A stretch of 31,858 bases of DNA from Holophaga sp. (GCA_031292735.1 JARLGP010000294.1:1-31858); one strand, 5' to 3'. Counted from the stretch's first letter, positions 1 through 8,699 are shown. Notes: a model not told the origin generated them from the letters alone. Numbers and translations: made by a program.

Positions 1-861
1 CGGCAGCCAGGCCCCGTTGGGCTCGTTGTACAAGCCCACGCTCATAAGGGTCATGGGTTGCACCACGCGCAGCCCTTCGGCCAGGCACCAACGGAACAGC
101 CCGGCGTTCCGGGTCGGCACCAGCACGCCCGGGCCCTGGAAGCCGTCGGCGCATGCGAGCAGGGCCTTCAGGTCGGTGGTCTCCTCCGCCGCCGCGTGGC
201 CGAAGAAGGCGAGGGCGCTGGCGTAGCCGGTTATCCGGCCGGCGCGCGCCACCAGCCGGGCCTCGCCGGCGCGGATCATCTGCTCCAGCTCGCTCCGACG
301 CTCGAAGCCGTGCACCCGTCGGGCCACGGCGCAGCAGGCGTCCAGGTCCTCCGCCCGCGCCGGCCGCACGGTGCAGCCGGGAATGCCGCGGGTCCGGGTC
401 CGCCCCTGCAGGCAGGAAAGCGGCTCCCGCACATCGAAGCCCAGACTCGCGTAGAGCGCCATGGTGCGGTTGTGGAAGGCGGCTTGGACCAGCCGCACCC
501 CCGCCGCGCCTCGCCCCCGCTCGCGCTCCAGGGCCGCCTCCATCAGCCGGCGTCCCGCCCCGGCGTTCTGGGCCCCGGGATCGACGGTGATGGGCCCCAG
601 GCAGACGACCGGTGCGCGTTCGTCCAAGCAGATGCTGCCGACGATCTGTCCCTCCCGGAGCGCGATCATGCAGTGGAAGCCCGGGTCCGCGAACGGCACG
701 CCGAGCGCGCCGATCGCGGCCTCGGGGCTTGGGAAGTCGGAGGGGAAGTTGTGGGCGAGGCTGATGGCGGCGAAGGCCTCGTAGCAGATCCGACCGCAGG
801 CGGGCGCATCTCCGGGCGTCGCCTTGCGTATGTCCAGACGGGGTGCGAGGGTCAAGGTCAT
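1..861 (-). CDS. GNAT-family N-acetyltransferase, two-domain, C-terminus cut by window edge
   Basis: Reading the minus strand from the ATG at 861 gives 287 uninterrupted codons that run off the window, so the stop is not seen. The start is supported by GGAGGA a few bases upstream. Around residues 91-108 the sequence ITVDPGAQNAGAGRRLM matches GNAT motif A (QxxGxG, the acetyl-CoA pyrophosphate loop), followed by an N..A..LYxSLGF segment typical of motif B. A second, weaker acetyltransferase-like half begins near residue 150 (VRPARAEDLDACCAVARR), so this is a tandem GNAT protein with probably one catalytic half. The substrate cannot be read from the sequence. The protein is probably cytosolic and transfers an acetyl group to a small molecule or protein amine. 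The neighbouring lipoprotein on the same strand gives no hint of its role. Confidence 0.85.
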   Translation of the reverse strand, partial: MTLTLAPRLDIRKATPGDAPACGRICYEAFAAISLAHNFPSDFPSPEAAIGALGVPFADPGFHCMIALREGQIVGSICLDERAPVVCLGPITVDPGAQNAGAGRRLMEAALERERGRGAAGVRLVQAAFHNRTMALYASLGFDVREPLSCLQGRTRTRGIPGCTVRPARAEDLDACCAVARRVHGFERRSELEQMIRAGEARLVARAGRITGYASALAFFGHAAAEETTDLKALLACADGFQGPGVLVPTRNAGLFRWCLAEGLRVVQPMTLMSVGLYNEPNGAWLP

Positions 862-935
862 GGGTTCCTCCGGGGGAATGGCAAGGATCAAAGCAAGAGA
901 AATGCCAATTCCTTCGGCGGTCGGCGGGATGCTCT

Positions 936-958
936 GGAACCCCCAAATAGGGGGATCC
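936..958 (-). promoter_or_regulatory. Dyad upstream of the acetyltransferase
   Basis: CCCCC-AAATA-GGGGG (940-954) is a perfect 5-bp inverted repeat, with weaker complementarity continuing outward (TGG on the left, CCA on the right). It lies about 80 bases upstream of the acetyltransferase ATG. It could be an operator or an RNA hairpin in the leader. No matching regulator is identified. Confidence 0.3.
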
Positions 959-1078
959 CAAGGAAGGAGGGGTCCGACCCGAAACCCACCCCGGGGTCGA
1001 AATCGTAACGGTACGGATACCTTCCACGCGGGCCCCGGGGCTCCCGGAGGAGCCATAGACGATGGGCCAAGCCGAGGG

Positions 1079-1951
1079 CTATGGAGCCGCCGCCACCTTG
1101 GCCTGCCCGGCGGAGCCCTCCTCCCTGGCCTGGGCGCCGGAGGCCCTGTCCGCGGCCGCGGTCGCCCTGGCATAGATGCCGGAGTACTGCTGCACCCCGT
1201 TGTCCGCCATCATGATCAGGGTGGGCGTGGCCCCGGGGCGGTAGTAGGCATAGCCCTCCATGGTGACAGGGTCGATCCCGACCCCCGCGGTCGGGGTGTA
1301 GGTGAAGCTGACGCTGTAGGCATTGAATTGGCTCGCCACCTGGGCGATCCTGCCGTCGATCAGGGTGCCGTTGCCGTCGCCGCCGGTGAGGGTGCCCCCG
1401 GCGGCGACGGTGAGGGTGGCCGGCTGGCCGGAGGAGCATTGGGCCGCCGTGGCGGTGTAGGTTCCCGCCAGGGTGTCGAGGGAGGTGGTCACGTTGCCGC
1501 TGGGGTCGGGCCTGAGCGTGAAGGTGGTCCCGTTCACGGGGGTGCCGTTGGCCCCCTTCACCTGCTCGGCCGGGATCAGCTGGGTGGCCTGCAGCCGGGG
1601 GCCGGTGCTGCCGGTCCCGCCGAGGGTCCAATAGCCGGCGGTTCCGGCGGCCACCGGGCTGCCCATGGTGTAGATGAAGGCGTCGCCGCTGAGGGCGGAG
1701 CCGGTCAGGGTGAAATACGCATCCGCCATGAGCATGTTGGTGGTGAGCCAGCGCGAGGTGCCGTTGTCCTGCAGGACGAGGCCATACACGGTGGACCCGT
1801 CGGAAGAGGACCCGGTCCAGGCGCCGGCGGTGGTGGAGATCGATTGGGAGACATCCGCCCTGCCGCCGCAGCCGGTGACGGCCGCAAGGGTCAGGGCGGC
1901 GGCGCCCACGGCCAGGACCTGGAACGCCATCGGGTGGGGCCTTGGGAACAT
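1079..1951 (-). CDS. Putative lipoprotein of unknown function
   Basis: This 290-residue protein starts with a hydrophobic signal region ending in a lipobox-like AAVTGC, so it is probably lipidated at that cysteine and anchored in the envelope. I chose the ATG at 1951 because GGAGG (1958-1962) sits six bases upstream. An ATG at 1957 abuts the same GGAGG, and 1993 would give an implausible N-terminus. The mature part is rich in Gly, Thr, Ser and Ala and is predicted to be mostly beta. It has short repeated segments such as GGTLTGGDGNGTL and a pattern of threonine-rich strands. I do not recognise the family. It stands alone behind an AT-rich region with a perfect palindrome. It resembles secreted beta-sandwich proteins of environmental bacteria, but no function can be assigned. 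Confidence 0.7.
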   Translation of the reverse strand: MFPRPHPMAFQVLAVGAAALTLAAVTGCGGRADVSQSISTTAGAWTGSSSDGSTVYGLVLQDNGTSRWLTTNMLMADAYFTLTGSALSGDAFIYTMGSPVAAGTAGYWTLGGTGSTGPRLQATQLIPAEQVKGANGTPVNGTTFTLRPDPSGNVTTSLDTLAGTYTATAAQCSSGQPATLTVAAGGTLTGGDGNGTLIDGRIAQVASQFNAYSVSFTYTPTAGVGIDPVTMEGYAYYRPGATPTLIMMADNGVQQYSGIYARATAAADRASGAQAREEGSAGQAKVAAAP

Positions 1952-2015
1952 CGCCATCCTCCGGGAGAGTGGATGACGATCAAAATAATACATTAATTAC
2001 AATTGGCTGTATTTT

Positions 2016-2033
2016 ATTAAATAATTATTTAAT
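2016..2033. promoter_or_regulatory. 18-bp perfect AT palindrome in an AT-rich intergenic region
   Basis: ATTAAATAATTATTTAAT is a perfect 18-bp palindrome inside a roughly 65-bp stretch that is almost entirely A/T, in a window otherwise near 70% GC. It lies about 65 bases upstream of the lipoprotein ATG and just downstream of the MFS stop. The lack of a loop makes an RNA terminator less likely than a protein-binding site or a promoter region for the lipoprotein gene. Confidence 0.5.
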
Positions 2034-2042
2034 TTAATCTTT

Positions 2043-3287
2043 TTAAACCGTGTCTGGGTTCGGATAGAGCAGCCAGCCCGCCCCCAGAACCATGAGCACC
2101 GCCGCATAGCCGAAGCCGGCCGCCGGGTGCAGGGTCCACAGGGCGCCCACCAGGGCGCTGGACACCAGGTCGCCCACCCCGTTCACGCCGCCCAGCAGGC
2201 CGAAGCCCAGGCCGCGGTGCTCGGCGGGGATCAGATCGGCGCTGGCCGCCCCTTCCAGGGTGTCCTTGATCCCGCTCACCAGCCCGGCCAGGGCGAAGAT
2301 GGCGGCCAGCGCGGGCAGCCCGGCCCAGCCTCGGTGGAAGCACGGGATCAGCGCCAGCGGCACCAGGGCGCCCAGGGCGTAGCCCAGCCCGAGGATCCGC
2401 CGGTGGTTCCGGGTGCGGTCGGCCACGGCGCCCACCGGGTAGGCCGACAGGGCGTAGACGACGTTGTGCAGCACGTAGAGCATTCCGCCCCAGACCGCGG
2501 CCCGGCCCAGCCCCAGGCGCGGGGCGAGCAGCTGGGTGGCGGCCAGGATCAGCATGGTGTGGGCGAAGTCCCCGGCACCGAAGCAGCCCACGCCCGCCAG
2601 CAGCCGGCGGAAGGAGCCGGGCATCCGGCTCAGGGCGTGGCGGAAGGAGGGCCGCTCCCGGGGAATCCGGGCCCGCTCCGGCACCAGGAAGGCGAAAGCC
2701 AGGGCGGAAAGCACCCCCGGCACCAGGGTCCAGGCGATCAGGGTGCGGGACAGCGCCAGCGGTTTCAGGCCGTGGCCGGCGCCCCAGGCCATGAGGCCCA
2801 CGGCCGCCAGTGGACCCAGGATGGCTCCCAGGGTGTCGCCCGCCCTGTGGAAGCCGAAGGCCCGCCCTCGGGCCTCCTGGGGGATGCTGTCGGTGAGCAG
2901 GGCGTCGCGCAGCGGCGCCTTGCCGCCCCGGCCCACCCAGCCGAAGAATTTGCCGCCCAGGATCAGCGGCCAGCCGGAGGCCATGGCGATCAGCCCCGAG
3001 GACAGGCCGGTGGCCAAGTAGCCGAACACCACCAACCCTTTGCGCCGGCCCAGCCGATCCGAGAACCAGCCGGCAAGCAGCTTCATGAAGCTGCTGGCCG
3101 CGTCGGCCGCGCCTTCCACCGCGCCCAGGGCCGCCGGCGGCAGCCCCAGGGCGGCCATGAAACCCGGGAGCAAGGTGCTTTGGGCTTCGTGGCCCAGGTC
3201 CGACAGGAAGCTGGTGACCGCCATTCCCCACACGGTCCGGTTCAACCAGCCCGTGGTGGCAGGCCCTCTTTCCGCCGCTGCGATCAA
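2043..3287 (-). CDS. MFS transporter
   Basis: A 414-residue, 12-helix major facilitator. The first loop carries GWFSDRLGRRKG (about residues 73-84), a good version of the MFS A motif (GxxxDRxGRR), and a related PVGAVADRTRNHRR occurs at the start of the second half. The opening segment TSFLSDLGHEAQSTLLPGF is typical of a subgroup of uncharacterised efflux permeases. The substrate is unknown. The reading frame opens with TTG at 3287, whose last two bases are the first two of the upstream gene's TGA stop, preceded by an AG-rich stretch (AAGAAAAGAAGGG). This suggests translational coupling to the tatA-like gene. An internal ATG at codon 22 is possible but would lose part of helix 1. The protein sits in the inner membrane. 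Confidence 0.88.
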   Translation of the reverse strand: MIAAAERGPATTGWLNRTVWGMAVTSFLSDLGHEAQSTLLPGFMAALGLPPAALGAVEGAADAASSFMKLLAGWFSDRLGRRKGLVVFGYLATGLSSGLIAMASGWPLILGGKFFGWVGRGGKAPLRDALLTDSIPQEARGRAFGFHRAGDTLGAILGPLAAVGLMAWGAGHGLKPLALSRTLIAWTLVPGVLSALAFAFLVPERARIPRERPSFRHALSRMPGSFRRLLAGVGCFGAGDFAHTMLILAATQLLAPRLGLGRAAVWGGMLYVLHNVVYALSAYPVGAVADRTRNHRRILGLGYALGALVPLALIPCFHRGWAGLPALAAIFALAGLVSGIKDTLEGAASADLIPAEHRGLGFGLLGGVNGVGDLVSSALVGALWTLHPAAGFGYAAVLMVLGAGWLLYPNPDTV

Positions 3288-3472
3288 CCCTTCTTTTCTT
3301 CTTCGACGGCAGCGCCTTCCTTGATGTTGTCGGTGAGCTCCCGGGAGGCCTTCTTGAATTCCTGGATGCCCTTGCCCAAAGCCTTGCCCAGTTCGGGGAG
3401 CTTGTTGGGGCCGAAGAAGATCAAGAGCGCGATGCCCAACAAAAGAATTTTCTCGATACCGATGCTACCCAT
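3284..3472 (-). CDS. tatA: Twin-arginine translocase subunit TatA/TatE family
   Basis: A 62-residue protein with one transmembrane helix (about residues 5-19), the FGP hinge at 20-22 and the conserved amphipathic stretch LPELGKALGKGIQEFKKA, ending in an acidic/lysine tail. This is the standard architecture of TatA, which oligomerises with TatC to move folded proteins across the inner membrane. GAGGAGG just upstream of the ATG gives an excellent start. No tatC or tatB is in the window, so this copy is detached from the rest of the system. Its stop overlaps the start of the MFS gene. A glutamate at position 7 in the helix is slightly TatB-like, but the short length and hinge favour TatA. Confidence 0.92.
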   Translation of the reverse strand: MGSIGIEKILLLGIALLIFFGPNKLPELGKALGKGIQEFKKASRELTDNIKEGAAVEEEKKG

Positions 3473-3549
3473 GCTGCCTCCTCGAGCAAGTCAAGAATGT
3501 ACCTCCCGGCCAGAGGATGCAACGTAAAGCCGGGGGGTTCGGAAAAAGC

Positions 3550-4440
3550 TCAAGACGGCAGCGCTTCCTGCGCGGTGCCCAGGATCACGAGCACGATTCC
3601 GGCCAGGACCAGCACGCCGCCCACCACCTGGTTGGTCTTCACGAACTCGCCCAGCACCGGCATCGCGACGGCGGCGGTGACCACCACCTGGGCCAGCAGG
3701 AAGACCGAGACCGGGGCCGCGCGCAGGTGGCCCAGGGCATAGTTGATGCCCAGCCAGCCGCCCAGCTGGGAGATCAGCCCCAGCCCGGCCAGGGCCAGCC
3801 AGGCCGAGCGGCCGTAGCCGGACAGGGCGGTGCCCATGGCCAGGTTGATCACCAGCAGCGCGGCGACGCTGACCACGGTGGACAGGGTCACCACCGTGAG
3901 CAGGTCGGCCCGCGCCCGGGCCCGGTGCGCGGTGAGCAGGTAGGCCGCGTAGAACAGGCTGGCGCCCACCGCCAGCAGGTTGCCGCCGTCCAGCCGCAGC
4001 TGGCGGAAGGCGGCCCCGCCCACCAGCCACATCATGCCGGCCAGGGCCACTGCCAGGCCCAGCCAGTAGCGCCCGGACAGCCGTTCCTTGAACAGCAGGA
4101 ACGAGGCCAGGCCCACCCAGAGCGGGGCGTTGTTGGCCAGCAGGGTGGCGGTGGCCGCGGAGGTGAGCAGGATGCTGGTGTTCCACATGGCGATGTCCAC
4201 GGCGAAGAAGATCCCGCCGGCGACGATCAGGCGCAGGTCGGCAGGCTCCAGCCGCCGGCGCCTCCGGACCAGCCAGCAGGGCACCAGCACCAGGCTGGCG
4301 ATGAGCACCCGGTAGAAGGCCGAGGCCGGGCCCGGCACGTGGGCCAGCTTCACGAAGATGGCGGAAAAGCCGATGCATACGGTGCCGAAGGCCAGGGCGA
4401 GCCAGGCCATCAGGGTGTGGTCCTGCCGTGCCGGGGCCAT
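3550..4440 (-). CDS. EamA/DMT-family transporter
   Basis: This 296-residue protein has about ten hydrophobic helices in two homologous EamA halves. Family signs include the N-terminal GFSAIFVKLAHVPGPASAFYR and the second-half pattern ending in PVLGEFVKTNQVVGGVLVLAG. Members of the drug/metabolite transporter superfamily export small metabolites or amino acids across the inner membrane; the substrate is not predictable here. The gene starts four bases after the stop of the DUF3830 gene, so the two are almost certainly co-transcribed and probably coupled. The ribosome binding site is weak (GGCCTGAACCC), in keeping with coupling. Confidence 0.9.
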   Translation of the reverse strand: MAPARQDHTLMAWLALAFGTVCIGFSAIFVKLAHVPGPASAFYRVLIASLVLVPCWLVRRRRRLEPADLRLIVAGGIFFAVDIAMWNTSILLTSAATATLLANNAPLWVGLASFLLFKERLSGRYWLGLAVALAGMMWLVGGAAFRQLRLDGGNLLAVGASLFYAAYLLTAHRARARADLLTVVTLSTVVSVAALLVINLAMGTALSGYGRSAWLALAGLGLISQLGGWLGINYALGHLRAAPVSVFLLAQVVVTAAVAMPVLGEFVKTNQVVGGVLVLAGIVLVILGTAQEALPS

Positions 4441-4444
4441 GGGT

Positions 4445-4855
4445 TCAGGCCTGCTCGAACAGGATGTCCTGGGCGCCCTGCCAGAGGGTCTTTTCGCCCA
4501 GGGTGCGGAGCCGCTCGCGGCCTTCGACGACGGTGAGGAAATGGTTGCCGGCCAGCTGGCCCAGCTTGCTGGCGAAGCAGCAGCTGCCGTAGGCCAGGAG
4601 GATCTCGGTCTCGCTGAACCCGCCCGGGTAGAACAGCAGGTCGCCCACCGACGGATGGCTGGTGGCGTTCTCGAAGCCCACCCCCAGGTTGAACTCGCCC
4701 AGGGGGATCCAGCAGCCCTCGCCGCTCCAGCGCACGTGGATGAGCTTCTGCCGGTAGGGCAGCAGCTTCAGGAAGGCCGCCACCGTGCGCGGGGCGTCCG
4801 GATGGGTTTCCGCCGTGAACTGGAACTCGCCTGCCGTGATTCGAATGCGCGCCAT
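4445..4855 (-). CDS. DUF3830 family protein (cyclophilin-like fold)
   Basis: 136 residues with the hallmarks I associate with DUF3830: an N-terminal RIRITAGEFQF strand, the segment KLIHVRWSGEGCWIPLGEF, and PGGFSETEILLAYGSCCFAS followed by GQLAGNHFLTV. The family is described as cyclophilin-like, but enzymatic activity has not been established to my knowledge. There is no signal peptide, so it is cytosolic. It lies 34 bases after the M4 protease and 4 bases before the EamA transporter. GGAGACC precedes the ATG. Coupling to a DMT exporter suggests a small-molecule binding or handling role, which is inference. Confidence 0.8.
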   Translation of the reverse strand: MARIRITAGEFQFTAETHPDAPRTVAAFLKLLPYRQKLIHVRWSGEGCWIPLGEFNLGVGFENATSHPSVGDLLFYPGGFSETEILLAYGSCCFASKLGQLAGNHFLTVVEGRERLRTLGEKTLWQGAQDILFEQA

Positions 4856-4889
4856 GACCGGTCTCCGGCCTTGATCATCGCATGACTCC

Positions 4890-7800
4890 TCACGGCAGCC
4901 CGCCGAACCGGGTGAAGAACAGCGCCACGTCCTGGTCGTTCACCACGCCATCCTGGTTCAGGTCGCAGGCGGGGTTCCAGGCGGCCTGCCCGGGGCTGGA
5001 ACCCCAGGCGTCGGCCAGCATGGCCAGGTCGGCGGCATTCATGACGGAACTGCCGGTCCCGCTGAACTGGGTGGTGAGCACCTGCACGGTGACCGAGGCG
5101 CTGAGGCTGCCCGCGCTGGCCTGCACAGCGTAGGCGCCCGGGACGGCGGGGGCGGTGTAGACCCCGTAGCTGTCGATGGTGCCCGCCGCGGGGCCGGCCG
5201 GGAGGCTCCAGGTCACGGCCTGGCCGCCCGGGGCGAAGGCCTCCAGGGCCACGGTGGCGCCGGTGAGCGCCACCGGTTTGGCCGGATTGATGGCGATTTG
5301 GTTGACCAGGACGGTCACGGTGAGCACCGCGCTGCGGGCCGGATCGGCCGCGCTGGTGGCGACCAGGTGGTAGGTTCCCGCGGCGAGGGGGGCGGTGTAG
5401 ACCGCGGGGCTGTCGGCCGCGCCCTGGGCGATGCTGCCGCCGGCGGTCCCTTCCTGGACGCTCCAGAACACGCCGGAGTTGCCGGTCCCGGTGACCTTCG
5501 CGGCCAGGGGGTAGCTGTCGCCGCCCGCCATGGTCAGGGTGTTCGGGCTGACGGTCACCTGGACCGGAGCGATCACGGTGATGATGGCGGTGGCGGTTTC
5601 GCCCGCGCCGGACAGGGCGGTGAGGGTGCAGGTGCCCGGCGCCGCGGGGGCGGTGAACAGCCACTGGCCCTGGGTGGCGGCCTGGACGATGCTTCCGGCG
5701 GAAACGCTGACGGTGGCGGTGCCCCCCGGGGTGGTGAGCACCGTGAGCGGCAGGGTGGCGCCAGCCTCCAGGGTGGCGCTGACCGGGATGAGGCTCACCC
5801 CGGCCAGGGACTGCACCGAGATCTGGGCGCTCACATGGGGGTCGGCCACGCTGGTGGCCACCACGTGGTAGAACCCGGGACGGGCGGGAGGGGCGTAGGT
5901 GGGGGTGGAGTCCGAGCTCAGGAGGCCATTTCCGGGGCCCTCCAGGAGGCTCCAGGTGACGGCGGTGCTGCCGGGGCTGCCGGCCACCCGGGCATACAGG
6001 GGGCCGACGGTCGCGCCGCCGGGGAACCGGTCCGCGGCGACCGGCGCGCCGGAAAAGGCCGCCGGATCCAGGGACACCTGGACCTGCACCTGGGCGGCGG
6101 CGGCGCTGCTGGTGAGGGCGAAGTCGTCCACCAGGAACGCGGTGCCGGTGCCCGGGTTGATGTCGGACTCCAGGGTGAGGGTCACGGTCTGGCCCTGGTA
6201 GGCGGAAAGGTCGTAGCTGCGCTGCAGCCAGTCCGCCCGGTTCTGCCGGTTGTCCAGCCGTTCCAGTTGCACCGCCGCCTGGCCCGGGGGCTGCAGCAGG
6301 ATCCGCAGGTTGTCCCGGTCGCCCAGGGCCGGGTTGCCCTGCACCTGGGTCCACAGGCTGAGCAGGGCCGAGGTCCCGGCGGGGAGGTTCACCTGCTGGG
6401 ACAGGATGAGGTTCTGCCCGCCGGTGGCCTGGCTGAAGCTGGCGTACCGGTAGCCGCCGTGGGCGACGCCGCCGCGGTAGTCGGTCTGCACCACCAGGTC
6501 GGTGTCTCCCTCCCAGCCCAGCCCGCCGCCTTCCAGCCCGGGGTCGCGCAGCAGCTGCTGCACCGGGTTGGCCACGGTGAACGGCACGCCCAGCGAGGTC
6601 CCCTGGCTGCCAAAATTGTCATAGGCGGAGGCGGTGAGGGTATGGCTGCCGTTGGCCAGGATGCGGGTCGGATCCAGCTGGGGCACGGTGAAATTCGGCC
6701 AGTTGAACGCTGCCGCCACCAGGACCTGGTCCACGAAGTAGTCCACTTCGGTGACCCCGTAGGTAGCGCTGGTGGTGGCGCCCAGGGCGAGGTTGGCGCC
6801 GGACGGGGTGGTGGTTCCCGACGGCGCCACGCTCACGCTGATGGCGGGGGGGACGAAATCGTCCACGGTGGCGTTCGGGTCGCCCACGTTGATGGCCCCG
6901 AAGGCCTTGCGCACGGCGAGGGTCTCCCGGGAGGCGTTGCCCGAGGCGTCCGCCGGGAAAAGGTCCGCCGCGGCGCGCAGGGCGGCCGTGCGGGCCTGCA
7001 GGTAGTTGCTGGTGTCGGTGAGGTAGACGGTGAGGGCCCGGTACCAGATGCGCGCCGCCGAGTCGTTGCCGATCCCCTCCATCCCGCCCGGCAGGTAGCT
7101 GGAATAGGCGTCGTCGGCGGGCTGGGTCGAGGCGCCCTGGCTGAGGAAGTAAAAGGCCCGGTTCATGGGACCGGAGCTGTAGTGCACATCGATGGCGCCC
7201 AGGGAGGGAGACCACGCGTCCGGGCTCACCCCGTCCTTGCTGGGCTTGTACAGGTAGCGCAGCGGGGCCAGGGCGCCGACCTGGGTGCCGACCCCGTCGG
7301 CCCGGTAGCGGGGGATGAGCCAGTTTGCGCCGGTGGCCGGGATGGTGCCGCCGGAGCCGCCCCGGGCGTAGGTGTCCGCCATGACCCCGAAGATGTCGGC
7401 GCTGGCTTCGTCCAGCCCGCCGGACTCGCCCTTGTAGACCAGGCCGGTGCTGCTGGCGGTGACCCCGTGGCTGAACTCATGGGCCATGACCGTCAGGTTG
7501 TTCAGGGGCCAGTACTCGTTTCCGTCCTGGACGGTCATGGCATAGGTGGCCTTGGACCAGAAGGCGTTGTCGGTGTCGTTCAGGTAGCCGCCGAAGTTCA
7601 CCCGCACGTAGGTCGGGGTTCCCTCGCCATCGATGCCGTCGCGCTTGTGCACCTGCTTGAAGTAGTCCCAGGTGGCCTGCAGTCCATAGGCGGCGTCCAC
7701 CGCGATGGTCTGGCCGGCGGGGGTGGTGGTGGGCCCCAGCGCCACCGGCCGCGAACCGTCGCCCCAGGTGTTGGTGGAATTGGTGTAGAGGGTTCCGGTG

Positions 7801-8615
7801 GCCGGCGGTCCGAACATGGTGTGGGCCATGTCGGTCACCGCGTTGCCGCCGAACACCCCGCCCTGGCCCCGGGTGGTGTCCAGCAGCAGGAAGCCGGAGC
7901 CGCCGATGGAGGTGGACAGGTTCACCGTGCCGCTGTACTGCGACCGGCCCAGCCCCACGGCCGCCCTGACGTCCCCGGCCTGCGGGGCCGTGGACGGGAG
8001 GACCTGGACGGCGACCAGGGACGCGCCACTGTCCGCGGCCAGCCCCTCGTTCACCGGCAGGCGCTTCAGCAGGGCGCCGGTGTGGGCATCCACCAGGCAA
8101 TCCCAGGTGGCGTTCAGGGCGCGGGTGCCGGACACTTCGGCCCGGATCAGGTAGGCCAAGGCGTAGCCGGAGACGACCTGGTGCACCTGGGCGGCGTTCA
8201 GCGGGCGGCCGCCGGCCCCCGAGGGCAGGTCCAGCAGCCGGGGGTAGATCACCAGCTCCGAGCTGGAGAACGACGCCGCAGTGGCCCCCAGGGCCGGGAG
8301 GATGGCCTGCTGGGCCGCGGCCAGGGTCACCGAAGGGGTCAGGTCCAGGCCCTGCGGGTTGGCCAGGGCGATGCCCGGATCCAGTGTCTGGCCGTGGCTC
8401 ACCAGTTCCCAGCCCCAGACCCGGAGTCCCTGGTAGGTCTGGGTCAGCCGGGTGTGGGTCTGGCCCAGCGAGTCGGTGAAAGTCAGCCGAGGCGCCAGGG
8501 CGCGTCCGCCGTCCAGCGGGATGGCCGGCGCCGCCGCCAGGGCCAGGGCCGAACCCGCCAGCAGGCCGCGGCCGAGGGCCCAGAGTCGTGTGATGGGGGA
8601 AGAGTGTGCAACCAT
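4890..8615 (-). CDS. Secreted M4 (thermolysin-family) metallopeptidase with Ig-like and dockerin-like C-terminal domains
   Basis: 1241 residues. A signal peptide (about 1-30) is followed by an FTP/PepSY-type propeptide (about 40-190) and an M4 catalytic domain (about 200-580). The zinc site is visible: HEFSH at 379-383, with the third ligand E403 in GGLDEASADIFG and the transition-state histidine H478 in DVHYSSGP. DNAFW near 349-353 also matches thermolysin. After the enzyme come a bacterial Ig-like segment, a beta-sandwich module resembling carbohydrate-binding domains (about 685-840), several Ig/Big-like repeats, and a C-terminal segment with DLNQDGVVNDQD that looks like a dockerin-type calcium loop. 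It probably acts outside the cell as a protein-degrading exoenzyme, matured by removal of the propeptide. Promoter elements probably lie in the AT-rich gap upstream. The ribosome binding site is weak. Confidence 0.93.
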   Translation of the reverse strand: MVAHSSPITRLWALGRGLLAGSALALAAAPAIPLDGGRALAPRLTFTDSLGQTHTRLTQTYQGLRVWGWELVSHGQTLDPGIALANPQGLDLTPSVTLAAAQQAILPALGATAASFSSSELVIYPRLLDLPSGAGGRPLNAAQVHQVVSGYALAYLIRAEVSGTRALNATWDCLVDAHTGALLKRLPVNEGLAADSGASLVAVQVLPSTAPQAGDVRAAVGLGRSQYSGTVNLSTSIGGSGFLLLDTTRGQGGVFGGNAVTDMAHTMFGPPATGTLYTNSTNTWGDGSRPVALGPTTTPAGQTIAVDAAYGLQATWDYFKQVHKRDGIDGEGTPTYVRVNFGGYLNDTDNAFWSKATYAMTVQDGNEYWPLNNLTVMAHEFSHGVTASSTGLVYKGESGGLDEASADIFGVMADTYARGGSGGTIPATGANWLIPRYRADGVGTQVGALAPLRYLYKPSKDGVSPDAWSPSLGAIDVHYSSGPMNRAFYFLSQGASTQPADDAYSSYLPGGMEGIGNDSAARIWYRALTVYLTDTSNYLQARTAALRAAADLFPADASGNASRETLAVRKAFGAINVGDPNATVDDFVPPAISVSVAPSGTTTPSGANLALGATTSATYGVTEVDYFVDQVLVAAAFNWPNFTVPQLDPTRILANGSHTLTASAYDNFGSQGTSLGVPFTVANPVQQLLRDPGLEGGGLGWEGDTDLVVQTDYRGGVAHGGYRYASFSQATGGQNLILSQQVNLPAGTSALLSLWTQVQGNPALGDRDNLRILLQPPGQAAVQLERLDNRQNRADWLQRSYDLSAYQGQTVTLTLESDINPGTGTAFLVDDFALTSSAAAAQVQVQVSLDPAAFSGAPVAADRFPGGATVGPLYARVAGSPGSTAVTWSLLEGPGNGLLSSDSTPTYAPPARPGFYHVVATSVADPHVSAQISVQSLAGVSLIPVSATLEAGATLPLTVLTTPGGTATVSVSAGSIVQAATQGQWLFTAPAAPGTCTLTALSGAGETATAIITVIAPVQVTVSPNTLTMAGGDSYPLAAKVTGTGNSGVFWSVQEGTAGGSIAQGAADSPAVYTAPLAAGTYHLVATSAADPARSAVLTVTVLVNQIAINPAKPVALTGATVALEAFAPGGQAVTWSLPAGPAAGTIDSYGVYTAPAVPGAYAVQASAGSLSASVTVQVLTTQFSGTGSSVMNAADLAMLADAWGSSPGQAAWNPACDLNQDGVVNDQDVALFFTRFGGLP

Positions 8616-8659
8616 GGTGGCGGTGAAGCCTTTCTATGGAAAGAACCGATTCTGGTCAG

Positions 8660-8680
8660 TAATATAAGTAAATAATATAA
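8660..8680. promoter_or_regulatory. Direct repeat in the divergent protease / winged-helix promoter region
   Basis: TAATATAA-GTAAA-TAATATAA is an exact 8-bp direct repeat with a 13-bp period. It sits in the 84-bp AT-rich gap between the divergent M4 protease and the small winged-helix gene. It could hold -10 elements for either direction or be a regulator site. Confidence 0.4.
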
Positions 8681-8699
8681 ACAGGCCACCGGGAGTCTC

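Noticed and set aside
5298..8675. 1125-codon open frame on the plus strand
   Set aside because: It lies exactly opposite the M4 protease, is made almost wholly of Gly, Ala, Arg, Val and His without domain signatures, and has no ribosome binding site. It is a product of high-GC codon bias.
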